Positions 27,068 through 36,431 of a DNA stretch of 64,000 nucleotides are shown in pieces. Every line of letters starts with the position of its first letter. Position 1 is the stretch's first letter. Under the pieces are notes generated by a model. It made no database searches and had not been told where the DNA came from. It was given only the letters and a program-made list of their open reading frames with translations. Position numbers and translations under genes: made by a program. This DNA comes from an uncultured Parabacteroides sp. (lineage in GTDB: Bacteria; Bacteroidota; Bacteroidia; Bacteroidales; Tannerellaceae), in the NCBI GenBank assembly GCA_949296075.1, contig CASFNG010000011.1:1-64000 (forward strand), written 5' to 3'.

Positions 27068-28051
27068 CTATTCTATATAGACCTCCTTTCCGCGTATTTC
27101 ATAGGTGAACCGATAATGTTTTTTCAACAATTCCATAGCGTCGGTCACATGCTCGCCATCAAAATTCCCCGTAAATATATCGTTCGCCAAGGAAGGATCG
27201 TCAAGATGGATATTCACGCCATATTTCCTCGACAACTTCTCGATGACTTCCCTCAAGGGCACGGAATGGAACACGAGATCCCCTTTCAGCCAAGCTGTCT
27301 CAAAACGGTTGTCCGTATTCACTACCGAGATATCGCCTGAGCTTTTATGGAACAAAGCTTTCTCGTTCGGGCTCAAGAGCACTGTACGCGAGGGCTCCGA
27401 GCAGGTCACTATCTTGATCTTCCCCGACACCAGCGCCATCTCTATCACATCTTCCTCATCATACGCATAGACATTGAAACAGGTGCCCAGCACCTCAATA
27501 TCCAAATATCCCGTATGGACGACAAACGGTTTTTCAGCGTTCTTTGTCACCTCAAAATAGGCTTCCCCCTCCAGATTCACTTTCCTCCGTTCCTTTCCAA
27601 AGTCAGGCATATAGCTCAGTCTGGACTCCGCGTTCAGCCGGACCTTCGTCCCATCCGGCAGAACGACCCCGGCTCTTTCTCCACGATCGGCGGACACGAT
27701 CAGCTCACCCGCTTCCTCATCCTGAATATGCGCGGAAAAGTACAAATAAGCCGAGAGCAAGCTCAACAACGGGATCAGCAGGATAGCGGCTATACGGGCC
27801 AGCTTACGCGAGAGCAGGGCAACACGATTCCTCCGTGTACGCTTCTCTATCCCGGTAAACATGTCGGCCACCAAATCCTCATCCAAGGCATCCATCGGCC
27901 GGGTCTCTTTCCACAAATGAGACAGATGAACCGAAAGCTCATCATCGTCCGATTCATTGACCAACAGACGTAGCTCCCTTGATTCCTCCGCCGAGATCGT
28001 TTGATCCAGATATTTGGAAAGCAAATGATATATACGTGATTCCTGCATCAT
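27068..28051 (-). CDS. FecR-family anti-sigma factor
   Basis: This 327-residue inner-membrane protein has a cytoplasmic N-terminal part (about 1-82), one membrane helix (about 85-105, ARIAAILLIPLLSLLSAYLY), a FecR domain (about 115-210, with LPDGTKVRLNAESRLSY and EGEAYFEVTK) and a C-terminal domain that meets the STN domain. It should hold the ECF sigma factor until the SusC at 23633 reports substrate. The open frame can start at a TTG further upstream, but the ATG at 28051 (MMQESRIYHLL) is the likely start. The sigma gene precedes it by 87 bp. Confidence 0.9.
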   Translation of the reverse strand: MMQESRIYHLLSKYLDQTISAEESRELRLLVNESDDDELSVHLSHLWKETRPMDALDEDLVADMFTGIEKRTRRNRVALLSRKLARIAAILLIPLLSLLSAYLYFSAHIQDEEAGELIVSADRGERAGVVLPDGTKVRLNAESRLSYMPDFGKERRKVNLEGEAYFEVTKNAEKPFVVHTGYLDIEVLGTCFNVYAYDEEDVIEMALVSGKIKIVTCSEPSRTVLLSPNEKALFHKSSGDISVVNTDNRFETAWLKGDLVFHSVPLREVIEKLSRKYGVNIHLDDPSLANDIFTGNFDGEHVTDAMELLKKHYRFTYEIRGKEVYIE

Positions 28052-28138
28052 CCGTTTTTTTGCAAGTAATACACTTGACAAACGGATTTATAACACACCT
28101 TTTATTATGCTATAAAACATAAAATCATAAAAAATCAC

Positions 28139-28711
28139 TTACGTAAGGAAGAAAAGCGAAAAGAGGAAGATGTAGCCCTGCAACTCTTTCCGCAGGATAT
28201 GCAAGGCTTGTGAGATCTGATTCCGGACGGATTGTTCCGTGATAGAGGTTTTAGCGGCAATCTCGCTGACAGACATACCCTGTTCCTTGTTTAACTCAAA
28301 CAATTCACGCTGGCGCAGGGAAAGCTTTCGCTTCGCCAATTCCAAACGATGGTCAAACTCCTCCAAGGAGAATTTTCGCTCCACCGGCGCCTCCTCCTCC
28401 CCTCCGGGCTCATTAAAAGCGACATCCTCCAGTAGAAGCGAGCGGTTCACCTGCCTGCGAAGCTCATTCAGCAATAAGTTTTTCGCCATAGTGAACAGGA
28501 AAGAGCTGAACGACTTGTCCGGATCAATATATTCCCTATGTATCCACACCTTGATGAAGGTCTCCTGGACAATGTCCTTCGCCAATGCGTCTGAATGGGA
28601 TATACCTAAGGAAAACGCATATAATCGAGACACATATAACTCATATAGGTACGTGAAATCCTTATATGAGCCTTTCCGCAAGCGTTCAAGATATATCCGT
28701 TCTGAATCCAT
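28139..28711 (-). CDS. ECF-type RNA polymerase sigma factor, FecI-like
   Basis: This 190-residue protein has sigma region 2 (about 20-85, with AKDIVQETFIKVW) and region 4 (about 125-175, with SLRQRELFELNKEQGMSVSEIAAKTS), and no region 3. A hydrophobic tail (GYIFLFSLFFLT) ends it, as in many Bacteroides ECF sigma factors. With the adjacent FecR protein and STN-bearing SusC it forms a transenvelope regulatory relay of the type used for host-glycan loci. The ATG at 28711 is preferred over the upstream GTG at 28723. Confidence 0.92.
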   Translation of the reverse strand: MDSERIYLERLRKGSYKDFTYLYELYVSRLYAFSLGISHSDALAKDIVQETFIKVWIHREYIDPDKSFSSFLFTMAKNLLLNELRRQVNRSLLLEDVAFNEPGGEEEAPVERKFSLEEFDHRLELAKRKLSLRQRELFELNKEQGMSVSEIAAKTSITEQSVRNQISQALHILRKELQGYIFLFSLFFLT

Positions 28712-28961
28712 AACTCTCACCACGTATCAAACGCGAATATAAAAAAACATATCCAAAGAAAAGATAAAAAAACGTTCGCCATGAAAATCAGGACGGACAA
28801 AGTCACAGGCTCGGATTTCCAAGATCTAAGTACTTCACCTCCCCCAAAAGCGCGACCACCGCCAACTTTTCGCGAAAACGGCTCCCTGTTTCCATTAAAC
28901 TTTCAGCGGGAAATGAAGTCTATTTCCTCAGATACGCTAAGAATGTAAACCTTATTATGGC

Positions 28962-31778
28962 ATGAACCCGGGGAAATACCTTTTCGCGTTGTTGATGATC
29001 CTGCTCGCGCAGATGGCCTCCGCCCAGCGGAATGGGGCGAGCGTAGCGGGATCGGTGGTTGAGAGAGGGACCTCCACTCCCATCGAGCAGGCCACCGTAC
29101 GCCTGTTGAATCCGAAGGACAGTAGCATGGTGCGCGGCGTGGCGAGCGCCCGCGACGGCAGTTTCACCCTGCTGAACGTGAAGGCGGGCGATTACCTGCT
29201 GAACGTTTCTTACGTGGGATACGAGCCGCTTTACCAGAAGGTGAGCGTCAACGGGAAGCGGGCCAGCCTCAACGTGGGCAAGGTCGAGCTAAGCCCCGAC
29301 GCCATCGCCTTGGGGGAGGCGGTCGTGATCGGAAAGGCGCCCGAGGTGACCGTACGTAACGACACCGTGGAGTATAACGCAGATTCCTACAAGCTGACCG
29401 AGGGATCCGTACTGGAGGATCTGCTCAAGAAGATGCCGGGTGTGGAGGTGGACAGCGAGGGAAAGATCACCGTGAACGGGAAAGAGATCAAGAAGGTGAT
29501 GGTGGACGGGAAGGAGTTCTTCTCCGACGACCCGAAGGTGGCGTCGAAAAACCTGCCGGCCAAGATGATCGACAAGATACAGGTGCTCGACAAGAAAAGC
29601 GACATGGAGCGGATGACGGGATTTGACGACGGGGAGGAGGAGAACGTCATCAACCTGACCGTCAAGCCGGGAATGAAACAGGGATGGTTCGGCAACGCTT
29701 ACGCCGGTTACGGGAGCGAGAAGCGATACGAGGCGAACGCGATGGTGAACCGCTTCGTGAACAACGACCAGATCACCCTCATGGGTGGGGCGAACAACAC
29801 GAACAACATGGGATTCTCGGATCTCGCCTCTACCATGTTCTCCGGGATGAGGGGACGGGGTGGTGGCTTCGGCGCAGGAAGCGGGATCACCTCCTCGGGC
29901 AACGCGGGGCTGAACTTCAGCAAGGAGTTCGGCAAGACATTCATCCTCGGCGGGAACACCCGCTACTCGCACTCGAACAACGAGGCTTACAGCAAGCGGG
30001 AGCGGGAGAACATCCTGCCCGGCGACAGCGTGTCATACGAGAACAGCGAGGCGATCAGCCATACGAAAAGCGATAACATAGGCGTTGACTTCCGGATGGA
30101 GTGGACTCCGGACACGCTTACCAAGCTGATTTTCCGCCCCCGGTTTAGCCTCAGCCACAGCGAGAGCGATTATGCCAGTGACGCCGTCACGCTCGATAAC
30201 GACCGCGACACGGTAAACACCAACCGATCCACCAACAGCTACCTGAGCAATGGCTACGACCTGAACGGGCAAATAGAGTTCAGCCGCAAGCTGAACAGCC
30301 GCGGGCGGGTGATCAGCGCCTCGATCTCGGGTGGTAACAGCCACTCTACGAGCGATGGGATGAACCGTTCCGACTTGGTCTATTTCAACCAGTCGGGCAA
30401 CGGCAGGAACAGCCTCATCGACCAGCAGTCGCGCTACGAGAACAACGGGTTCAACTACCGGCTCTATCTCTCGTGGGTAGAGCCGATCGGCCGAGGCAAC
30501 TTTATCCAGGCCTCTTACAGCTTCCGCCAGCAGCGGCAGGAGGCGCTGAAGAGCGTGTACAGCCAAGATGAGGAGGGGGTATACAACGTATTGGATACGG
30601 CTTACAGCCAAAGTTACCGCAACAACTTCATCAGCCAGCGGGCGAGCCTGAGTTTCCGGTCGCAGCGCGAGAAGTTCAATTATACGATCGGATTGAACTT
30701 AGATCCCTCCTTCTCCAAGAGCGAGAATTTCGTGGGAGATACCATCCTGTCGAGCCTGTCGCGCAAGGTGGTGAACCTCTCGCCGATGGCGCAGTTCAAC
30801 TACCTGTTCAGCAAACGCACGAACCTCCGAATAACCTACAACGGGAGCACTAACCAACCGAGCATGACGCAGCTGCAACCGGTGGCGGACATCTCCGACC
30901 CGACAAACATACGGATCGGTAACCCGGACCTGAACCCGCGCTACACGAACAACGTATCCGTCCATTTCCGCCGGTTCACGCCGGAGAAGCAGCGAGCCTT
31001 CATGGTGATGCTCAACGGGAGCTTCGTCATCAACGACATCGTGAGCTACACCTCGTACGACCAGGCGACCGGCGTACGTACCTCCACTTACCGCAACGTG
31101 AACGGGAATTACAACATGAACGCACGTGTCATGCTGAATACCCCCTTGCGTAACAAGCGTTTCTCGATCAACACGAGCACGATGTTCTCGTACGCCAACC
31201 GGAACGGCTATATCAATACGGAGAAGAACACGAACCGGAACTTAGTCGCCTCCGAGCGGGCTGGGATCGACTTCCGGTCGGATCTCCTGGATCTCGGCGT
31301 GAACGGGAACTTCCGCTACAACGGGGCGCGCAACTCCTTGCAGGCGGAGAACAACCAGAACACCTTCAATTACGGCGTGGGGGGCTATACCACGATCTAT
31401 CTTCCCCTCGACTTCAAGGTCGAAAGCGACATCACCTGGTCCACCAACTCCGGGTATGGGGAGGGATTCGAGCAAAACGAGCTGCTATGGAACGCCTCCG
31501 CCTCAAAGTCGTTCCTGAAGAATAACCAAGGCACACTGCGCTTCAAGATCTACGACATCCTGCGAAGGCGCAGCAACATCTCGCGTACCATCACGGCCAA
31601 CTATACCCAAGACGCGGAATACAACACATTAGGCAGCTATTTCATGGTGCATTTTATATACAGGTTCAACGTATTCAAGGGCGGAGCCACGGCGAAAGAT
31701 CGCCCGGGCCCCGGAAGGGGACGCCCCGGACGAGCCCCGATGGGACCACCGCCTTCCCCGCCGGGAGGACATCCCTAA
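28962..31778 (+). CDS. Outer-membrane beta-barrel protein (OMP_b-brl_3 family) with Pro/Gly-rich tail
   Basis: This 938-residue protein has a signal peptide (to about MASAQ), a carboxypeptidase-D-like beta-sandwich (about 25-105), a plug-like segment (VLEDLLKKMPGVEVDSEGKI, about 150-240) and a long outer-membrane beta-barrel. It is related to TonB-dependent receptors but belongs to the OMP_b-brl_3 branch and has no SusD partner. After the last barrel strand (FMVHFIYRFNVF) comes a tail of about 33 residues rich in Pro, Gly and Arg, so the protein does not end in the usual terminal aromatic residue. Its cargo is unknown. It lies 220 bp upstream of the rprXY pair on the same strand. Confidence 0.85.
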   Translation: MNPGKYLFALLMILLAQMASAQRNGASVAGSVVERGTSTPIEQATVRLLNPKDSSMVRGVASARDGSFTLLNVKAGDYLLNVSYVGYEPLYQKVSVNGKRASLNVGKVELSPDAIALGEAVVIGKAPEVTVRNDTVEYNADSYKLTEGSVLEDLLKKMPGVEVDSEGKITVNGKEIKKVMVDGKEFFSDDPKVASKNLPAKMIDKIQVLDKKSDMERMTGFDDGEEENVINLTVKPGMKQGWFGNAYAGYGSEKRYEANAMVNRFVNNDQITLMGGANNTNNMGFSDLASTMFSGMRGRGGGFGAGSGITSSGNAGLNFSKEFGKTFILGGNTRYSHSNNEAYSKRERENILPGDSVSYENSEAISHTKSDNIGVDFRMEWTPDTLTKLIFRPRFSLSHSESDYASDAVTLDNDRDTVNTNRSTNSYLSNGYDLNGQIEFSRKLNSRGRVISASISGGNSHSTSDGMNRSDLVYFNQSGNGRNSLIDQQSRYENNGFNYRLYLSWVEPIGRGNFIQASYSFRQQRQEALKSVYSQDEEGVYNVLDTAYSQSYRNNFISQRASLSFRSQREKFNYTIGLNLDPSFSKSENFVGDTILSSLSRKVVNLSPMAQFNYLFSKRTNLRITYNGSTNQPSMTQLQPVADISDPTNIRIGNPDLNPRYTNNVSVHFRRFTPEKQRAFMVMLNGSFVINDIVSYTSYDQATGVRTSTYRNVNGNYNMNARVMLNTPLRNKRFSINTSTMFSYANRNGYINTEKNTNRNLVASERAGIDFRSDLLDLGVNGNFRYNGARNSLQAENNQNTFNYGVGGYTTIYLPLDFKVESDITWSTNSGYGEGFEQNELLWNASASKSFLKNNQGTLRFKIYDILRRRSNISRTITANYTQDAEYNTLGSYFMVHFIYRFNVFKGGATAKDRPGPGRGRPGRAPMGPPPSPPGGHP

Positions 31779-31998
31779 GCCATCTCCCCCGGCTCACGCG
31801 AAAGCGGGCGGAGGAATCTTACCTCATCCTATCCGCGAACAAAAGCTGCACATTTTAACTCCATTAGGGCAAAAAGGTGATCCATACGGAGATAAAAAGC
31901 ATAATTAACATTTAAACCCTATTATTTTTACCTTTTTTGTCTAAATATTAAACTAAAATGCACGTTATTTGCTCAGAGATTAAGAGAAAGAGATTGAT

Positions 31999-33558
31999 AT
32001 GAGGAAGTCTACGATTTGGTTGCTTGCCGTAGTGATGGCTTTCGCTTTCGCGGGATTGCTATACCTGCAAATAAACTACGTGAGCATTATACTGAAGACC
32101 CGCAGCGAGCAGTTTAACGAGACCGTGAAACGCAGCCTGCGCCAAGTATCCAAGAATCTCGAGTTAGACGAGACCCGGAAATACTTGGAGGAGGATATTA
32201 AGCGGGACGAGATCAACTTCATGTATCAAAACGCGCCCAACGCCCAAAGCCTCGGGCAGGTAATCAACAAAGAGAAGTACCAGCTACATATAAAGGACTC
32301 TAACGGGAACGTGCAGCAGATCGAGATGCAGCATTTCAGCGCGCATAAGTTCGAGCCGCTCGCCTCGCTTCCCAAACGGCAGACGGAGAGCAGTATCGTG
32401 ACGACCTCCAAGGATTTGCAGAAAACGCTCAAAAGGCGTTATCAATACCAAGGGGGACTGATCGAGGAGGTGATCTACAACATCTTATATACCGCCAACC
32501 TGAAGCCGATAGAGGAACGTATCGACTTCAAGAAATTAGACGAGTACCTGCGGACGGAATTTATCAACAACGGACTGAACCTGCCGTTCATATTTTCTGT
32601 TATTAACAAGAATGGCGACGTGATCTACCAGAATGGGGAGATCGTGAGGCAACCGATCGCTTCGGATGTCATCACCCAGGTGCTTTTCCCGAATGATCCG
32701 CCCTCGAAACTTAACTACCTGAGGGTTTATTTCCCGACGAAAGGCGACTACATCTCCAGCTCGATCACGTTCATCGTACCGTCGGTCATTTTCTCGCTGA
32801 TCCTGTTGATCACCTTCGTATTCACGATCTATATCGTATTCCGGCAAAAACGGCTGTCGGAGATGAAGAATGATTTTATCAACAACATGACACACGAGCT
32901 GAAGACCCCGGTATCGACTATCTCGTTGGCGGCCCAGATGCTGAAAGACTCGGATATAACCAAGAGCCCGGATGTCTTCAAGCATATATCAGGCGTGATC
33001 AACGACGAGACGAAGCGGCTGAGCTTCTTAGTGGAGAAGGTGCTGCAAATGTCGCTGTTCGAGCGGCAGAAGGCGGCGCTCAAGCTAAAGGAGATCGACG
33101 CGAACGACCTGTTGGCGAACGTGGCGAACACGTTCGTACTGAAAGTGGAGAAGTACGGCGGGACGATGGATATAGACCTCCAGGCCACCGAGTCGAATAT
33201 CTACGTGGACGAGATGCATATCACCAACGTATTGTTCAACTTGATGGATAACGCGGTCAAGTACCGCCGCCCGGAGGTACCCTTGACGCTGATGGCACGT
33301 ACGTGGAACGAGAACGGGAAGCTGCTCATCTCCGTGGAGGATAACGGCATAGGGATCAAGAAGGAGTACCTGAAAAAGGTGTTCGACCGCTTCTTCCGCG
33401 TGCCGACAGGCAACGTGCACGACGTGAAAGGCTTCGGGCTCGGGCTTGCCTACGTGCGGAAGATCATAGAGGATCATAAGGGCACGATCCGGGCCGAGAG
33501 CGGGACGGGCAACGTAGGAACGAAATTTATTATTACTTTACCTCTTATAAAAAGTTAG
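31999..33558 (+). CDS. rprX: Membrane sensor histidine kinase, RprX-like
   Basis: This 519-residue kinase has a first membrane helix (about 7-27), a periplasmic sensor region (about 28-255) and a second helix (about 257-283). The dimerization/phosphoacceptor domain NDFINNMTHELKTP has His299, and an HATPase domain (NVLFNLMDNAVKYR, VEDNGIGI, GFGLGLAYV) ends the protein. There is no HAMP domain apparent between helix 2 and the His box. Together with the next gene, 2 bp away, it matches the RprX/RprY pair of Bacteroides in length and architecture. Its signal is not known from sequence. Confidence 0.9.
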   Translation: MRKSTIWLLAVVMAFAFAGLLYLQINYVSIILKTRSEQFNETVKRSLRQVSKNLELDETRKYLEEDIKRDEINFMYQNAPNAQSLGQVINKEKYQLHIKDSNGNVQQIEMQHFSAHKFEPLASLPKRQTESSIVTTSKDLQKTLKRRYQYQGGLIEEVIYNILYTANLKPIEERIDFKKLDEYLRTEFINNGLNLPFIFSVINKNGDVIYQNGEIVRQPIASDVITQVLFPNDPPSKLNYLRVYFPTKGDYISSSITFIVPSVIFSLILLITFVFTIYIVFRQKRLSEMKNDFINNMTHELKTPVSTISLAAQMLKDSDITKSPDVFKHISGVINDETKRLSFLVEKVLQMSLFERQKAALKLKEIDANDLLANVANTFVLKVEKYGGTMDIDLQATESNIYVDEMHITNVLFNLMDNAVKYRRPEVPLTLMARTWNENGKLLISVEDNGIGIKKEYLKKVFDRFFRVPTGNVHDVKGFGLGLAYVRKIIEDHKGTIRAESGTGNVGTKFIITLPLIKS

Positions 33559-33560
33559 TT

Positions 33561-34292
33561 ATGGAAGAAAAACTAAAGATCTTCTTTTGTGAAGACGATG
33601 AGAACTTGGGTATGCTTTTAAGGGAATACTTACAAGCGAAGGGTTATGTAACGGACTTATTCTCCGATGGAGAAGCGGGCTACAAAGGCTTTACGAAAGG
33701 GAAATATGACCTTTGCGTATTGGATGTCATGATGCCGAAAAAAGACGGATTCACCTTGGCGCAAGAGATCCGCTCGATCAATCCGGACATACCTATCATC
33801 TTCCTCACGGCCAAGACCATGAAAGAGGATATATTGGAAGGATTCAAGATCGGCGCGGACGACTACTTGACCAAGCCTTTCAGCATGGAGGAGTTGCTAC
33901 TGCGCATCGAGGCGATCTTACGCCGCGTGAAAGGGAAGAAGATGCGGGACATCCCGTTCTACAAACTGGGGAATTTCTTGTTCGACACCCAGAAACAAAC
34001 GCTGGCTATCGGTGACAAGGTGACGAAACTGACAACCAAGGAGTGTGAGTTGCTGAGCTTGCTTTGCGCTCATGCCAACGAGATCCTGGAGCGTAATTAC
34101 GCATTGAAGACCATCTGGGTGGACGACAACTATTTTAACGCTCGAAGCATGGATGTCTATATCACGAAGCTCCGTAAGCTGCTGAAAGATGATCCGGGCA
34201 TCGAGATCATCAACATCCACGGAAAGGGTTACAAGCTGATTACCCCCTCAGGAGAGGATCAGGCACGCGAGGAGGGCATACAGGTACTCTGA
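33561..34292 (+). CDS. rprY: OmpR-family response regulator, RprY-like
   Basis: This 243-residue regulator has a receiver domain (about 5-120) with the phosphoacceptor Asp55 in LDVMMPKKDG, the acidic pocket ED at 15-16 and the lysine in TKPFS. A winged-helix OmpR/PhoB DNA-binding domain (about 135-232) has LTTKECELLSLLCAHANEI. It closely fits RprY, which in Bacteroides relatives binds promoters of sodium-transport and stress genes. It is coupled to the kinase gene and followed by a shared terminator. Confidence 0.92.
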   Translation: MEEKLKIFFCEDDENLGMLLREYLQAKGYVTDLFSDGEAGYKGFTKGKYDLCVLDVMMPKKDGFTLAQEIRSINPDIPIIFLTAKTMKEDILEGFKIGADDYLTKPFSMEELLLRIEAILRRVKGKKMRDIPFYKLGNFLFDTQKQTLAIGDKVTKLTTKECELLSLLCAHANEILERNYALKTIWVDDNYFNARSMDVYITKLRKLLKDDPGIEIINIHGKGYKLITPSGEDQAREEGIQVL

Positions 34293-34332
34293 TCGCGATC
34301 GAGCCCCAAGATAAAATAGTGGGATAAAATAG

Positions 34333-34378
34333 GAAGCCCCTCTGGAATAGGTATTACACCTAATTCCGGAGGGGCTTC
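34333..34378. terminator. Bidirectional terminator between rprY and cstA
   Basis: GAAGCCCCTCTGGAAT-AGGT pairs with ACCTAATTCCGGAGGGGCTTC around a 5-nt loop, with one mismatch and one bulge. It lies between convergent genes and should end both transcripts. Confidence 0.85.
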
Positions 34379-34397
34379 TACTGTACGTTAATCCGGA

Positions 34398-35843
34398 TTA
34401 CTCTTTCCGGAGAGCATCTTTAGTTCCAAATGCTTTCTCATATTTATATTTCCAAACGATGAACAGGGCAAGCACTCCGACAGTTACCAAAAGCCCTAAC
34501 CATTGGGAAATGGAAGCCGGGAGCGACAAGCCTTCCGGGGCGATGAAGATATAGGTGGAACAAACCGCCGTCATGAACACCGCGGGGATCAAGGTGACCC
34601 AATAGAGCTTCTTGGCCTGTACCATATAGACGGTCACCGCCCACAAGGTGAACACCGCCAAGGTCTGGTTACTCCAAGCGAAATAACGCCAGATCATGTC
34701 GAATCCATCCTTGTCCTTCAAGCTATAAAGCAGGATAGCGATCGCGACGATGAACATCGGCACACAAATCTGCAAGCGCTTGGCGATCGTCTTCTGCTCC
34801 ATATGCAAGAAATCGGCCACGATCAAGCGTGCGGAACGGAAAGCGGTATCGCCCGAGGTGATCGGGGCGGCGATCACGCCCAATACGGCCAGCACGCCTC
34901 CTACCGTACCTAACCACTCTTTCGTGATGCTGTCCACCACTACGGCGGCGTTATCCTCATCCATACCATGCTCGTGGAAGAAATAGGTAGCCGCGGCAGC
35001 CCAGATCAAGGCAACAATCCCCTCCGTTATCATCGCACCATAAAAGACGGGCTTCGCATGACGCTCGTTCGTGATACAACGAGCCATCAACGGGCTTTGG
35101 GTAGCATGGAAACCGGAGATCGCCCCGCAAGCGATACTTACAAACATGATCGGGAAAATCGGCAGGCCGTCAGGGTGCGTATTCGTCAGACCCTCCGTGA
35201 GCTCAGGGAGATCTGGGTGATTCACGTAGAGCATCGCCAAGATGCCAACCGCCATAAACAGCAGGGCGATAGCGAACAAGGGATAGATCTTGCCAATGAT
35301 CTTGTCGATCGGCAACAAGGTGGCCAACAGATAATAGATAAAGACGACGACGATCCAGAAAGTCGTATCTAAATAATCAGGAGTCAACTTCGCCAACAAC
35401 CCGGCCGGGCCGGCCACAAAGACCGCCCCGACGAGAATCATCAGGACAACCGTGAAGCCTCGCATGAACTGCTTGAAATTCTTTCCTAAATACCGGCCGA
35501 TCAGCTCAGGCAAGCTCTCGCCGTCATGGCGCAAGGATAGCATCGCCGACAAGAAATCATGCGTAGCCCCCGCAAAAACACTACCCAACACAATCCAGAG
35601 GAACGAAGAGACTCCGAACTTCGCGCCCAGGATAGCTCCAAAAATAGGGCCCAAACCCGCGATATTCAAAAATTGAATCATGAAAATCTTCCAAGTAGGC
35701 ATCGGGATGTAGTCCACTCCATCTTGTTTCGTGAAAGCCGGGGTCACACGCTTGGGATCAATCCCAAATATACGCTCAACAAATTTTCCATAGGTGAAAT
35801 AGCCGACAATAAGGGCTAGCAAACAACAAGTAAAAGTTATCAT
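34398..35843 (-). CDS. cstA: CstA-family carbon starvation transporter
   Basis: This 481-residue protein has more than ten predicted membrane helices and CstA-family segments: NIAGLGPIFGAILGAKFG, GATHDFLSAMLSLRHDGESL and GFHATQSPLMARC. CstA proteins take up peptides or pyruvate during carbon limitation. It is shorter than E. coli CstA (about 700 residues) and fits the compact Bacteroidetes form. It is a single-gene unit between two terminators. The substrate here is not determined. Confidence 0.9.
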   Translation of the reverse strand: MITFTCCLLALIVGYFTYGKFVERIFGIDPKRVTPAFTKQDGVDYIPMPTWKIFMIQFLNIAGLGPIFGAILGAKFGVSSFLWIVLGSVFAGATHDFLSAMLSLRHDGESLPELIGRYLGKNFKQFMRGFTVVLMILVGAVFVAGPAGLLAKLTPDYLDTTFWIVVVFIYYLLATLLPIDKIIGKIYPLFAIALLFMAVGILAMLYVNHPDLPELTEGLTNTHPDGLPIFPIMFVSIACGAISGFHATQSPLMARCITNERHAKPVFYGAMITEGIVALIWAAAATYFFHEHGMDEDNAAVVVDSITKEWLGTVGGVLAVLGVIAAPITSGDTAFRSARLIVADFLHMEQKTIAKRLQICVPMFIVAIAILLYSLKDKDGFDMIWRYFAWSNQTLAVFTLWAVTVYMVQAKKLYWVTLIPAVFMTAVCSTYIFIAPEGLSLPASISQWLGLLVTVGVLALFIVWKYKYEKAFGTKDALRKE

Positions 35844-35883
35844 GGTATCATTAATATAATTGATCGGTTAAAGAAAAAGATAT

Positions 35884-35942
35884 AAAAAATCCATCAAGGA
35901 TATTCACTGTCTCTTTTCAAAAGTCGAATATCCTTGATGGAT
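35884..35942 (-). terminator. Terminator at end of dcw-yqeY operon
   Basis: Two 17-nt arms (35889-35905 and 35926-35942) pair perfectly around a 20-nt loop. On the minus strand the stem is followed by TTTTTTATA. It lies just after yqeY and so marks the end of the long division/murein transcript. Confidence 0.85.
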
Positions 35943-35954
35943 GAATGCTTCCGG

Positions 35955-36404
35955 TTAGCTCAACAGGCGCTTGACCGTATCGGAGATTGCCCGTCCTTCC
36001 GCTTTTCCGGCTAAGGCTTTCGTGGCGACACCCATCACCTTGCCCATATCTTTCGGGCCAGCCGCCCCGACTTGTTCGATGATCTTTTTCAACTCCGCCT
36101 CTAACTCTTCAGCGGACATGGGCTGAGGCAAGTATTTCTCGATCACCTTTACCTGTTCCAGCTCCATATCCGCCAAATCTTGGCGTCCTTGCTGCACATA
36201 GATAGCGGCCGAATCCTTTCCCTGCTTCACCAACTTTTGCATGATCTTCAACGCATCAGCGTCGCTCAAGGTATCATTCGCTCCGGGAGCCGTCTTCGCT
36301 TCCAGGAAGAATTTCTTCACGTTCCTCAAAGTCTCCAAGGCAACCTTGTCCTTGGCTTTCATCGCGTTCTTAATGTCATCGCTTACTTTGTCGAATAAAC
36401 TCAT
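35955..36404 (-). CDS. YqeY/GatB-like domain protein
   Basis: This 149-residue protein of the YqeY family resembles the C-terminal tRNA-binding domain of GatB, with helical segments SDDIKNAMKAKDKVALETLRNVK and KDMGKVMGVATKALAGKAEGR. The family may affect tRNA-linked amidation, but its role is not settled. It follows ftsZ by 27 bp and precedes the terminator, so it is the last gene of the dcw transcript; the same ftsZ-yqeY linkage is common in Bacteroidetes. Confidence 0.9.
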   Translation of the reverse strand: MSLFDKVSDDIKNAMKAKDKVALETLRNVKKFFLEAKTAPGANDTLSDADALKIMQKLVKQGKDSAAIYVQQGRQDLADMELEQVKVIEKYLPQPMSAEELEAELKKIIEQVGAAGPKDMGKVMGVATKALAGKAEGRAISDTVKRLLS

Positions 36405-36431
36405 GATCTTATCTTATTTTATTACAATCTA

